Shown: piece by piece, positions 38,581-51,282 of the stretch
How positions within the stretch are numbered: the stretch's first letter is position 1
Layout of the letters: the number at the start of each line of letters is the position of its first letter
Source of the DNA: Antennarius striatus
Lineage: Eukaryota > Chordata > Actinopteri > Lophiiformes > Antennariidae
NCBI RefSeq assembly: GCF_040054535.1
Contig: NC_090783.1
Coordinates: 2,499,501-2,563,500, forward strand
DNA length: 64,000 nucleotides
Direction of reading: 5' to 3'
The notes under the pieces: model-generated
Database searches by the model: none
The model's input: only the letters and a program-made list of their open reading frames with translations
Told to the model about the DNA's origin: nothing
Translations under genes and position numbers: made by a program

Positions 38581-40851
38581 GTAAGTTTGACAGCTGGCGC
38601 GTTGGAACGGGACGCGTCCCCTTTCTCCATACCTTTGACGCGCCAGTGAAGTGGGCAGCGTCCCCTTTATCGACTCAACATTCCCCCCCCGTACTGCTGT
38701 TATTTCCCCGGTAGGCCTGCGTGAAGCCTGCAAAAGCCAAAGGATTTCGCAACTCCTGCTGCATACCATAATATAAGCACAGGGAGAGTGCGTAATGGCT
38801 CCCCTTATCGGGTGTAGACTAAAGGTGGACTCCACCATCGTTTTCCCTTCTGGCTTGCTGCTGCCGTGACGTCACATCCCAGGAAGTCCTGAGGGTGGTG
38901 ACGGACTTGTCCTGTAATCTGGGTTTAAATGTGTGGGACTTGTGACCAGTCTTCAGGTTGGAAAACCGGTTCAAGTTCAACACCTGGATGCAACCGGATC
39001 GATCAATCCGTCTGTTGGTTTGACCTTTAACCCCCACCACCACCACCACCACCACCACCACCCCTCGAGGCGGCTCTAACAGAACAGTTCCTTCACTTTT
39101 TATCCTGCTAGACATCCAAATACACCCAAAGATGACCCGTTTCCCTACTTTTTACGTCAGGAAATCCTCACCTTTTGCGAAGAGAAACTTTGGTATTTGC
39201 CTGACAAATGATTTCTGATTTTCCCGTGACTCCGCTCCCATCGCAGACTCATTCTCTTGTTTTTCCTGTCGTATTTCGGAGCAAACAAAATCTCCTGACA
39301 TGAGCTGTTTACGTGGGTTTAATGGTTGGCAAAACCCAGTAAACAGGACTTATCCCCCCCCCCCCCCCCGTCCTGCTGTGATTCAAAGTGCATTCCTCTG
39401 AGATTATTCCACAGACAAACCCAAGTCTGGGTTAGACTGTTTTTGTTGTTTTGGTTTTTTTTTTTGCTGAATGCTGTGTTTGTTGAGAAAGAATTGAGTT
39501 GGCGTGGTGTGAGGATGTTGATAGGATCTGATGGCTGACGTAAAAAATGTGGGAAAACCAAAACACGGCGCTGCTGGAGCTCCAGCTATCGTTTGATTGG
39601 TCGGTTTCATCCAGAACCAGTCTGGAAGTGAAGTTTTACGACCGATTGATCTCCTGATTAGTGGGTGAATTCATGTGGAGATCCGTCGATGTCGCTCCAA
39701 TCCTAAAATATTTTTTCTCCCTCATTGGATAAATAAAAGCTGCTGAATAGTTGTTTTTTTAAAACTGTTATTTAAATTCTTGTATTGTGTGCATGGTTCA
39801 GATTAGAGAGGAGGAAATCTGTCAAGTTTCTCCATCTGGGTGTGATGCAACCCAATTTCAAAATCGGGTTGTTTTTTTAACCCTCAGGACTCCGAGTCTT
39901 TTTTTTTTTTTCATAAAAACTCACATTCTCAGATTTGTGCACAGCGTTAGTATAAATATTCACATCCGTCTTTAGAAATATCCTCTCGTTTGTCCCGGAC
40001 TTCTGACTTTAAAGCTGCACATTTCAAATTTAAACCTCACAGGAGATCCGTCAGCATGGTATGAACCCGAGCTACCCTTTATAAACGTGCAAATTGTGAT
40101 TTAAGCGCTACTGATTGAACATAACGGATCCGTTAGCGTCAGCGCTTCAGATATGGATGCGATAAAACAAGAGATTCCATTGATTTTGAGGCTATTTGTC
40201 AAATTTGCTGCAAAAAACGGCATGCAAATCATAAATCTAACAACATCTAGTATTAATCTGTAGCTGCTGTAATGGTAATTAAACTATGAGCTGTAAATGT
40301 TGAGATTTAGATTTCTAAAGTCAGGATTCGGAAAGCTTGGTTCGTCAAATCAGCATCTTTTGAACTTGAGATGCTTGGGATTGCGAAGCCAAGGTGACTT
40401 CCTGTTTTCCAGTATAGGTCAGTCGGTTTTAAAGCGTGACGTTGCGACGGCAGCATCTCGTCTGACAGCTGATCGGCCCCCAGAAGCCTCGGCGTTACGC
40501 CGCGTTGAGGGGCGGGGCCAGTCCGACTGGTTCCAGGGTTTTGAGAGGCCCCTGGGACGGTCTGTCACAGGGCGGAGGTTCGCTCTGAGCTAATGATTAT
40601 CTCATTCCTGAACCCTCTCCGTCTCACTATCAGTAATTCCTCCTCTCATATAAGTATGCAGCCGTAGAGCGAAGCAGCAGAACTCCTGAATTCATTCAGT
40701 CGTACATCTAGAGGAGGTTTCATTAACCCCTAAATCTCTCCTCGCTGCAGGCTTTAAGAGCAGGACTTCATCGTCCGGTTGTGTTTTATTCCTCCTTCCC
40801 CCCCAGGACAGAGATGACTCTGATAGCTTATGATCGCCCTCTCTTCTCCAT

Positions 40852-40882
<31 letters not shown>

Positions 40883-41079
40883 TGAGCGTGAACAATGAAG
40901 AGGTGGAGTCTCCTGCGTGTTTCACCAGAGACATAACAGCACCACCCTGAGCTTTGTCTGTCCGACCTGTTATTGGGTTCATGTAAACCAGAGCGACCAT
41001 GTCTTTAATTGTGTTCTCTGACACTACAGACACACTCAGAGCAGACGGCGAAGACCAATGGTACCTGTCCAACAGGTTT

Positions 41080-41120
<41 letters not shown>

Positions 41121-41196
41121 CAATGTGTGGAAGTCTGAGTAGAAGCAGAGTGAGGAATGTTGAGAGGAGAGTTTCTCTACTATAGTTTCCACACTG

Positions 41197-41251
<55 letters not shown>

Positions 41252-44200
41252 TGTGTGTAAGATACCTCCAGTATACTGTTTCAATACATCAGATTCACTG
41301 TGTCAGTGGTGGGTCAATAAAGTCACTACTGTACATAAATAGTCCATCACAGTCGTTGTGTTACAGAAACTGTTTTCATCATTAAATACATGATAAATGC
41401 CTGAGAGTCAAATGCACTTTATATACTGTAAATACAAGAATACAGTGAGAAACTAGTGTTGAACAACAAGAAAAATCCATTAAACTACAATAAGAATTTG
41501 TTAAATTACAATGAAAATCTACAGTCAGAACCTGTTATCAGTTCTCTGCAGGTGAAGCTGCTTCCAGTTATTTGCTATAAATTCGCAGCGAGACGTTTTG
41601 CAGTGTCAGCACTCTAATTAGAGCTGAAGTGCATTGTGGGTCGTCAGAAGGTCGATCAGCAGCTGATGGATTAATCCCCAAACTAATGTTTTAAAGAACA
41701 ATGACAGTCCAGCGCTGGTGTCTCTGTGGCCACAGGCAGCAGGAGGACCTTCTGCTTCTTCATCTTGGCCTTTAGAGACTTTTTGATGGACATTTTTTTT
41801 GCTGACATTCTTGCAAAGAAACGACGATTTAATCGAATAAATATTTGTAGACTAATCGTTAATTAAATAAATCATTGATTGCCGCCGTGGAGCGAACCAG
41901 GATCTCTCATTGCGCCTGCAGACTGAGGGGTGTGTCTGTGATCAATAGAACCGTCAGGACAGAGAATGAAAACACCCGCTGATTGATGAGTTAGTCATCA
42001 ATCAAATGTTTGCTGACTCAGCAGCACGAACCAGTTTGTGATAAATGCCGCATGTAAGTCAAACTTCATACCTAGCAGGTGTGGATTACCTGGTCACGTG
42101 ACCTGGTCACCTGACTGACATCGGGTCCCTTCAGGTGGACCTGAAAGCGTGAAACGACAGTCAGAGCTGCTAAAGGAGGGACGCCAGAGAATGTGGCGGT
42201 CAGCGGATCGGTATGAGGACAGCCCGGCCAAACACATAATCGATTACGGATGGTGTCGATCTCGTTGGAAAAAAAAAAAAAAACTTACAAAAACTGCTAA
42301 CGTGTATTTCAGAGAGATGTTCAGATTAATCTGTGCTCAGTGGATTAAACACTGAACACAATCCAGGTTACGGCGGAATAAATGCAGGAAAATGGAGAAA
42401 ACCAGTGTTTGATTCAGGTCGAAACATTCCTGTTGCTGGTGGTGAGAAACATCATCATCATCATCATCATCATCGACACACACAAAGGTGTGACTGTTTG
42501 GCCTTGAGTTGCAGATAGATGAGGAAAAACATCAACTCCTTCTTCTCTATCTCCTACATGGTTCCCAGTGCTCCTGTCTGACGCCACCTTCACCTTGACT
42601 TTAGGAGGTGTTCTGATAAGAGAGGTCATGTGACCCGTGTGTGTGTGTTTGTTTAGCGACACACACACACACACACCCCTTATACTCAGAGCACAGAACT
42701 ACGGAAGTCTCCACCTGAGACCTTCTGGAGCGCACCGTTCCAGCTGTTTGTTTATTTGTTGTCTCGGGGGCTTTGCGTGAACATAAACATGATGTAAACG
42801 TGTTGCCCCCCCCCCCCCTCCCCAGGACCAGTATGATCACATCGACAAACACACGCAGTCAGGCCTCGACCTGCTGGAGCGCTACGTCAAGTTTGTGAAG
42901 GAGCGCACCGAGATAGAGCAGAGCTACGCCAAGCAACTCAGGTGTGTGTGTGTGTGTGTGTTTCTACTACCCTTACATGCATGCACATGCATGTGCGTTT
43001 ACGTGTGTGAGGTCACGCAGCTTCTCTCTCTGTTCAACAGGAATCTAACAAAGAAATACGCCAAGCGAGGGAGCAAGGAAGAGCAAGAATGCAAGTGAGC
43101 GAACAATGAGACGTCCTGTTTGCATGCACCCGTCTGTTTCACACACACGGGGTTTTTACCCGCGTGGTCACATTGGTTCCATTCTCAAGCAAATTGGAAA
43201 AGAATCTGCAAATATGCGGATAAAAAAAATAAATGGATTCCCTTCTTTATTTTTTTAAACTATATATATTTTTAACGACGGCGCTGGTTTTGGATCCAGA
43301 TGTTGAGTTCTCTCTTCCCGGCGGGTGTTTAGCCAAACGTGGCGTTTAAACGCCGCTGCGGTCGCAGCTGTGATGACGATCTGTCCTTCCCTTGCAGGTT
43401 CAGCAATCACGCGTCGCTACAGGAAATCCTCAACGAACTCAACGATTACGCCGGCCAACGGGAGCTGATCGCCGAAAACATGATGATGAGCATCTGTGTG
43501 GACCTCACCAAGTACCTGCAGGATCTGAAGCAGGAGCGCAAAACGGTGAGAAAAAGAGGGATATGGGGGGTGGATGTGAAAGCGAAGTGGCGTCGTCTTA
43601 AAACGTCTTTCTTTCCCAGCACCTGGCTGACGCCAAGAAGGCCCAGCAGAATCTAGAGAGCAGCTTCAAGCACCTAGAAAGCGTGAGTCACATGTTCAGG
43701 TCACATGACTGTTTTGGTTCAGTATTACAAAAAAGTTTGGGCACCCCCTGATAGTTGTCCAGATTTTCCTTCCTATAGCTTACAGTGAGGGGTCTGGATT
43801 TGAGTTGAAGGTATTTTTGACTATCAATGATAGTCAATGAGCTTTCTAAATAAATTTTGTGTTCTCATAAAGTTATTCAAATCAATAAAACAACAAGGGT
43901 GGCCAAATGTATGCACCTGCCTGCTTTCATTTAACTAATTATTGCACACTTTCTGTAAATACTATAAACTTCATTTCACTCCTCAAATATTACTGTTTGT
44001 CTGTTTGATAAATTTAACTGAAATTGTTGATCCAGTGATTTATAAAGGAAAATCTGGAATATTATCAGGGGTGCCCAAACTTTTTCATACCACTGTAATT
44101 CCAAAACGTAGTTAGTTTAGAACCTAATTTTTATATTAATTGTATTATTAATTAATTAATTTTTTAAAAATTATACAATTATAAATTTAAATGTATTATT

Positions 44201-44333
44201 TAAAAATTTATAATTTTAAAAATGTAAAAATTTAATTTTTTTATTCAGCAAATATCCCTCTGCATTTTCAGCACCTATGGTGGGACCGGCTTCTAAGTTA
44301 TTTCCACAGCTACATCCACTAAAGCGTATTAAT

Positions 44334-44387
<54 letters not shown>

Positions 44388-44534
44388 ATCCCCTGCAGAC
44401 TAAGAAGCGGTATGCCAAGGAGTGGGCGGAGGCCGAGAAAGCAACACAGCAAGCAGAGAAAACCGAGAGCGACCTCAACGCCACCAGACTCGACGTGGAA
44501 AAAGTAGAGACACACAACAAGAACAAGCGACAGC

Positions 44535-44571
<37 letters not shown>

Positions 44572-47500
44572 CTTTGAATTTTGTTTTGCATCTGATCGTT
44601 CCTCCTCCCTCCCTGCATCCTTTCACCCCCCCTACCCCATCTTTGTCCCCCCCCAATCCCTCGCTCTACTTGTCGCCTCCTGAAGGCCAAGCAGCACGCC
44701 CACGCCCGCACACACACGGCGGAGGAGTGCAGGAACGACTACGCCGCCGAGCTCCAGAAATTCAACAAGGAACAAAACTTCTTCTATTTCTCGGAGATAC
44801 CGCAGATCTACAATGTGAGACAATGACACACACACACACACATAACACACATAACACACACACGCTTTCAATCGGACACACCCTCGTGCTGGCTGTCAGA
44901 ATGTAATCCCGGGTTTTCACACCCAGATATTCTGAATACGTGATGGGATTAAAGTTGATTGTGTGGCCGACAGAAAATGCAGGACATGGACGAGCGGCGG
45001 ATCCGGCGGCTGGCGGAGGGATACTGCCAGTTTTCAGACATCGAGAAGAAGGTGTTGCCCATCATTACCAAGTGTTTAGAGGGAATCACTGCAGCGGGGC
45101 AGAAGATCGACGCCAAACAGGTAAAAGTTCCACATTTAATGGTAATAATGAACATCTGGCCAACAGGAAGTCTGCAATGTATGCCTCAGAGCCGCAACCA
45201 GGCTAACTGCCTCTCACACACCTCTTATGCTAAGCTAAGCTAAGCTAAGCTAATCATATAGTATAATAAGCACATCATCCAATATGTCAAACTACTCCAG
45301 AGTGGATTTCAAGGCGTTGTTCAACGAAGACAGGATTATTTGCAAATCCTGTTTTTACATATTTATATTCTTTCGTTGTTTATACATCCATATTTACGTG
45401 TTTAAAGTGCATGAATTAAACAAAATAGGACAAAAACTTTGCCCTTAGATTATAGGACAAACTTTTAAATAGTTTTCTTGTTTTAACTGGAACGCATCAG
45501 CGTTAAAGAAGCTGCTGATATGTTTGTTTTTTTTAACAAGACGCAGCACACCTTTGTTATTTTATAATGTGTTTGTGTCAGTAAATTGAAAATATATTAA
45601 AATATATTTCTCTCTGGAGTGTAATCATGACCAAAACTGTATTACAAGTCCTGATTACAATATGTAATCATTCATTAGGTTGGCCTGAGAGATTTAAAGC
45701 AGCAGCTCATAATAAAACCCCATTATTAAGGCCAATCAGAGGTGTTACTGTATATAAAAAAACTTTTAAAAGCATGAAATGAATCATTGCTGTTTATTTT
45801 TTTTTAACGCTTTTTTACGTTCCTCCCTTCAGGATTCCATCCTGTTCATAGAGCAACACAAGTCTGGTTTTGAAAGACCTGGAGACGTGGAGTTTGAAGA
45901 TTACACACAAGGAATCAAACCAGCAACCTCCGACTCTAGTCTCAACCCCCCCAAAGTGCGAACCAAGCTCTGGCCCTTCAGCAAGAAGCACAAGGTGAGT
46001 TTCCTGATGACAGAACGAAGGACAAACCTCTCCCTTCTCTGCTTCACCTGTCAACCTGAAAATCCTCTCCATCCTGTTCCTCTGCTTGACTTCTAAAGTA
46101 ATCACGTCTCACCAGGTGCTAAAATTATTTCATTGTAAACCTGTCGTCACCTGACCTTCATCAGAGCGAACGATCAGGTGTTAACACGCATGATGACTGT
46201 GGAAAATTTAATCAATTTATTTTTAAATTCATTCAAAGTTTAGCCCTGGTTTCCTGGCTTCACTCCAATATGGGCGGGACAGCGAGGTCATGACCCGCCC
46301 ACCTCTACCTCTGATTGGCTTATTATGACACTACTACCTTGAGCATAACGAATCATTGTCCCTCTTGGCTGCAACTAACCAATCACGGTCTACCAAAGCA
46401 ACAGGTATTAACCAATCAGAGGCCAAGGAAGAAGTCATAATAATTCTAAAAAAAATAGAATATGAATTCACTCCAATTCGTGTTTAAATCACATAAAAGC
46501 ATGTTTATTTAATACATTTCAGAATTAAAATCTGAACAAGTAAAGCTGCTTCATCTATAATCAATATGTAAAAGTTTAGTGCTGTAAATAATCTAATAAT
46601 TTATTGTGTAAATATTGAGACAACTGATCTGGATCATGATGTAGATAAGGTAATCTGCAGCTGTTGTAAGTTTTCACAGCGTCATATGAGAAGAAGGAGA
46701 AATGTACTTTATTTATCCCATAAGAAATTATTTTAATATCTTTATTTTAAAGTCTACATCCAACACAGCGTTACACCATCTCTTGTTTACAGACATTTAA
46801 TCTCTAGACTTGAGTTTATCTTTAAAAACGCAAGCGGTCTGGTTCGTTTTTCTTAAACAGCTGGACGCTGCACGTCTTTTAGCAGAGGTTACTCAAACAG
46901 GAGGAAACGCTGCAGCTGGAGGGGATCCTTCCGAGTCGTGGATTAATTCACATTTGGCGTGCGAGACGTTTTATCTGGACGCCGTCCAGGATGGTGTTAG
47001 AGTCATTGATTAGAAATAAAGTGTTGGTTTTTCTTGGGAAAACCAAGCATCACTGGGTAACTTCTGTGATTTATGAACGTACATCTGTGTAAACATGATA
47101 AATCTGACCTCGCAAGTCGGACCTGATGACACAATAGTTCTAAATATTGCCTTTAATAACTGACATGTTTTTATTGCGGATAGCAAAGACAATAAATGTG
47201 CTCAATTTATTTCAGAGATGTCACCGTTTTTAAACGTCCGTGGAAACCTGCAGAAAAAGGAAACACAAAGTGCTTGAAAACAAACGTACCCGTAAACCCT
47301 CGGCACACATTCCGCTCATGTCTTACCCCGCCGCCCTGCTGCCCTCGGGGGCTAATTCTAATTCCAGTCTGCTGCACAGACTTGCCCCAAAACACCTCTC
47401 ACACTCTCTGTAACTGTTTTTCCAGTTTGCTCCGCATCTGTTCGACTCGCTGGCCTGTTGTTTTTTTCTTCCTCTACTTCCTGTTCCTCCACCTTGTACC

Positions 47501-50500
47501 CCCCCCCTCCCTCCTGTCTGCCCCCCCCCCATCTTTTTCCCACTAAGCTTCCCCCTTCCTCTCTGATTCAGTTCAGTTGTTCTTTTAAAAAGAAAAAGAA
47601 AAGAAAGCAGCGAGTGATGACATCATTTTTTACTTATAAGCTCATTCTGAATTTAACCCCTGCAGCGTGTTTCTAAAAAAAACAACACCACCAGCTCCTG
47701 TTTGCTGATTGGCTGACATCACGTCTCTGCTGACTCAGCGAGTCTCACACTGGTCGTCTGTAACTGTCTTATTTATAATGCGCAATGCATTCTGGGCTGG
47801 AATCAGGATAAACATCAGGTGGATGGGAGTGTGTTCTTCCTGAACCTGTGTGCAGCGTTAGCATTAGCATTAGCACGTGTAATCCCTGATGATGTCATAC
47901 AGTGTTGATGTTGTTGATGATGACCTTAGGTTTGTAGTACCGGCGCCAAACTGTGTTTATCCACAACAGTTTCTTCCTGCTCGTGCTTGACGGACTGCGG
48001 CGCCGCCAAAAGGTCACCACCAAAAGGTCACCTGTGGAACGATCCAATCGGGTCGCTGCATAAAATTCAGAATAAGCCGATTGTTTCTAAGAAATTTTAA
48101 AAAATCAAATCAGGCACAGCTTGAAGTCTTTGTTCTGGAAGAGAGGAGGAAATGATGACGCTGTGTTTATTTATGCGTGTTTTACAGATGTTGGATTCGG
48201 GGTTATGCCTGGATATTGGTATTTCTATAAACTATAATATTGTGAGTGTTTCCGTTGGAGTGTGTGTTTTTTGTGCGCCTCTCTAACCCTGAGTGTCCCC
48301 TTCTCTCACCCCCCCCCCCTTCCCCGTGTAGATCCCTCCACCTGAAAAGCAGATGGTAACACACGTCACGGTTACACAGAGGGTCGGATGAAAGGCCCAG
48401 AGTGTCGGACGATAATCAATTGATCGGAGCCAAAAGATTTGTGATCAATATCACTGAGGCTTCTCAAAAATTAAATTGATCTCAGTTATTCTCCATCTAT
48501 ATTTATTCTATATCCTATATCAGTCCGACACACTTGGCCATTTAAAGACGCTTAAATAACACAACTGCTGCCGGATTATTACTTGTTTGTGTTTGTTTGC
48601 CTGTTTGTTTGCTTGTTTGTTTGTCTGTTAGCAGGCTGAGATCTTTCGGAGCAGCAGGTTACGATTTAAGGAACGGTGATTTAAATTATGAGGAAAGCGA
48701 TTGGGGAAAAAAATAACCTGATCACATCCCTATCGATCCGATTGATCTCAGGTATAGATGGCAGCCGTATAATTGAATCACTTTAATTTGGATGACGACG
48801 TTTCTTACGGAGGTGGAACAGCATGTTTTTAATTCGACTAGATTATAATTATTTTATGGTGTTGACAAAAAGCCCGGTAGCATCTCCAAATGTTAAGGAA
48901 ATGGAAAAACGCGATCCAGAATTTACATCCTTGCCCGAATCCACCTGCAAATTTTATGAAGTCTTCCTCAGACGATGAAGATCCACCTCTGCAGAAATTG
49001 CGCAGGCAAACACGACAACTTGTCATCTCAACGCCTCCCCCAGCTCAGGGTGGTAGGGGTAGAATCACAGCTCTCCTCTGCTCCGTTAAAGTCAGCAATC
49101 AGGACAGATGATTAATGGTGCACACGTTTATTTATTGTTTGTTTGTTTTTGCTGCGATGTTTCCTTGTTGTAGATGCAGGTGTGACCGGGCGTCATGTGA
49201 CTACGGTCAGGTGTAAGCTCGCTGAACTGGGAGCAGCCATTCTTGAAATCAAATGCGTTCCTCTCAGTGTTTCTGTTCAGGGAACATTATTAATGTTCTC
49301 CGTTACGCAGCAGAGGACTGAGTCTTTGTGCTGCGATGACATACCCATGCATAAATCATCAAATCGATCAATAAATCAAGACTACAATTGTTTTTTGTTT
49401 TTGTTTTTTTTTTATGGGCTTTAGCCGCGAGGAAAAATTTCCTCACATATTCCAAGTTCATGTCGATGAGGGTTTTAAAAGGTTAAAGGTCAGGAAAAAG
49501 AAAATCCAAATTTTTAATTAGAAAAATTGGATTCTGAATGGGATTTTTTATTATAATTATAACTTATTTTATCTTTAACTTATTTAAGTGCATGTTGGTA
49601 TGGCTCCGCAGTAGAAACACGCTATAAGGGTTAGGGTTAGGGTCTCTCTCTTTTTTCCACCATCATCCCTTTAAAAGGGTTGAATTCCGTGACACAGAGA
49701 TGAAGCCGCCCTCTATTGTTGGGTTTATTTGGCAGCATTAACCTGTCAGGAGGTCTTCACTGTGTCTTCATCTCTGTTCCCTGAGTGGAATAAAGACAGA
49801 GACGAGGAGGAGTGACATCTGGTGGCGAGCTCTGAGAAGGTCGTCTCGTCCCTGAACCTTAAACCGGTGTGTGTTTGTGTGTGTGTGTGTGTGTGTCGTG
49901 TATCCGCAGCCGCCTGCAGCAGAAGATTTCTCCCACCTTCCCCCGGAACAGAGGAAGAAGAGGCTGCAGGGAAAGATCGATGACATCAACAAAGAGCTGC
50001 AGAAGCTGCAGGACCAAAGGTGATGACATCATCAACCCAGGCCTTGAATCTTAAAGTCCTGAAGCGGTTTTGTGTTTCCGAGCTGTGACTCTATTCTCCC
50101 TCGCTTTTCGTCTTCAGCGACGCACTGGAGAAGATGAAGGGCGTGTACGAGCAGAACCCCCAGATGGGCGACCCCTCCAGTCTGGAGCCTCAGATCACAG
50201 AAACCAGCCAGGGCATCGGGCGTCTGAGGGGGGAGCTCACCAAATACGAGGTTCGTCCCGCATTTACGAGCTAAATGTGTTACGATGACGGATAAAGGTG
50301 GAGTGTGTGTGTGTGTGTGTGACGTCAGCATCCGGTGTGTTTCAGACGTGGCTGTCGGAAGCAGTGGGAGGGGAGGAGTCTTCCAACGCCATCAACAATA
50401 ACACTCAACACGTGTAAGAACTCTCATCTGCTGTACAACAATAAGAAATGAACTGTGATCAATAAGGTTTCATTTAAATTAATGACGTAAAATCATCTAT

Positions 50501-51282
50501 AAAATAAGATCCGGATTAAAGCCCTCCTCCAAAATAAAAGCATGCTCATAAAGGGGGATCAGGAGGCGGTGGCCTAATGGGACAGCCAATCAAATGCCTG
50601 ACTAATTAAATGCATTTTAATCTCATACCTGCTAAAGGCCCCCAAATAAAGAATTTGAATTCTAGGACATTACAAAATTGTAGTGCATAACTAATCAATA
50701 GAATCCACATTTTTATGTATTGGTTAAGTGTCCTATATGAAGCTTTGTAAGCTAGAGGCCCCTGCTCCTCCTTGTCCGAGCCTGAAGACAGCTGGAGGAG
50801 GCTCTTCTTGGCTGCTGGCTCGTCCTCTGTGGGTTGAGGGGCAGCTGGTCCCGCTTCCGATCCTCGCAGCATCTCCGTTCCAGAATTCCCTCCTCACCTC
50901 TTTCCTGGGGTGTGTGTGTGTGTCCCTCCAGGGTCGTGGCGGTCGACCAGCCTCAGAACATCTACACCGACTTCGACGACTACGAAGAGGAAGAGGAGAC
51001 GCCCATCGGCCAGTGCACCGCTCTCTACGTCTTCGAAGGTGCGTTTGAATTCTGGCATCCTGATTGCGTACGTCTCATTTCAGCCTCTCGTGTTTATTTA
51101 TTTATTTATTTATTTATTTTACTGTATCTTTCGTCTCCAGGCAACGGCAAGGACACCATTTCAATTCAGGAGGGAGAGGTGCTGAGCATCATGGAGGAGG
51201 ACACAGGAGACGGATGGATGAGAGTCCTCAAAGCCACTGGAGAGAAGGGTTATATACCTTCATCCTATGCCAAATTCGAACC

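Noticed and set aside
40297-40593. 98-codon plus-strand frame beginning [20 protein letters not shown]
   Set aside because: No family resemblance, no splice context, and it lies in trip10 intron 1.
46861-47013. Possible trip10 cassette exon reading [20 protein letters not shown]
   Set aside because: It has an acceptor-like AACAG but ends in a stop, has no donor and resembles no CIP4 isoform that I know.
49627-49643. Interstitial telomeric repeat (GGTTAGGGTTAGGG)
   Set aside because: Only about two units, which is expected by chance in a window of this size.
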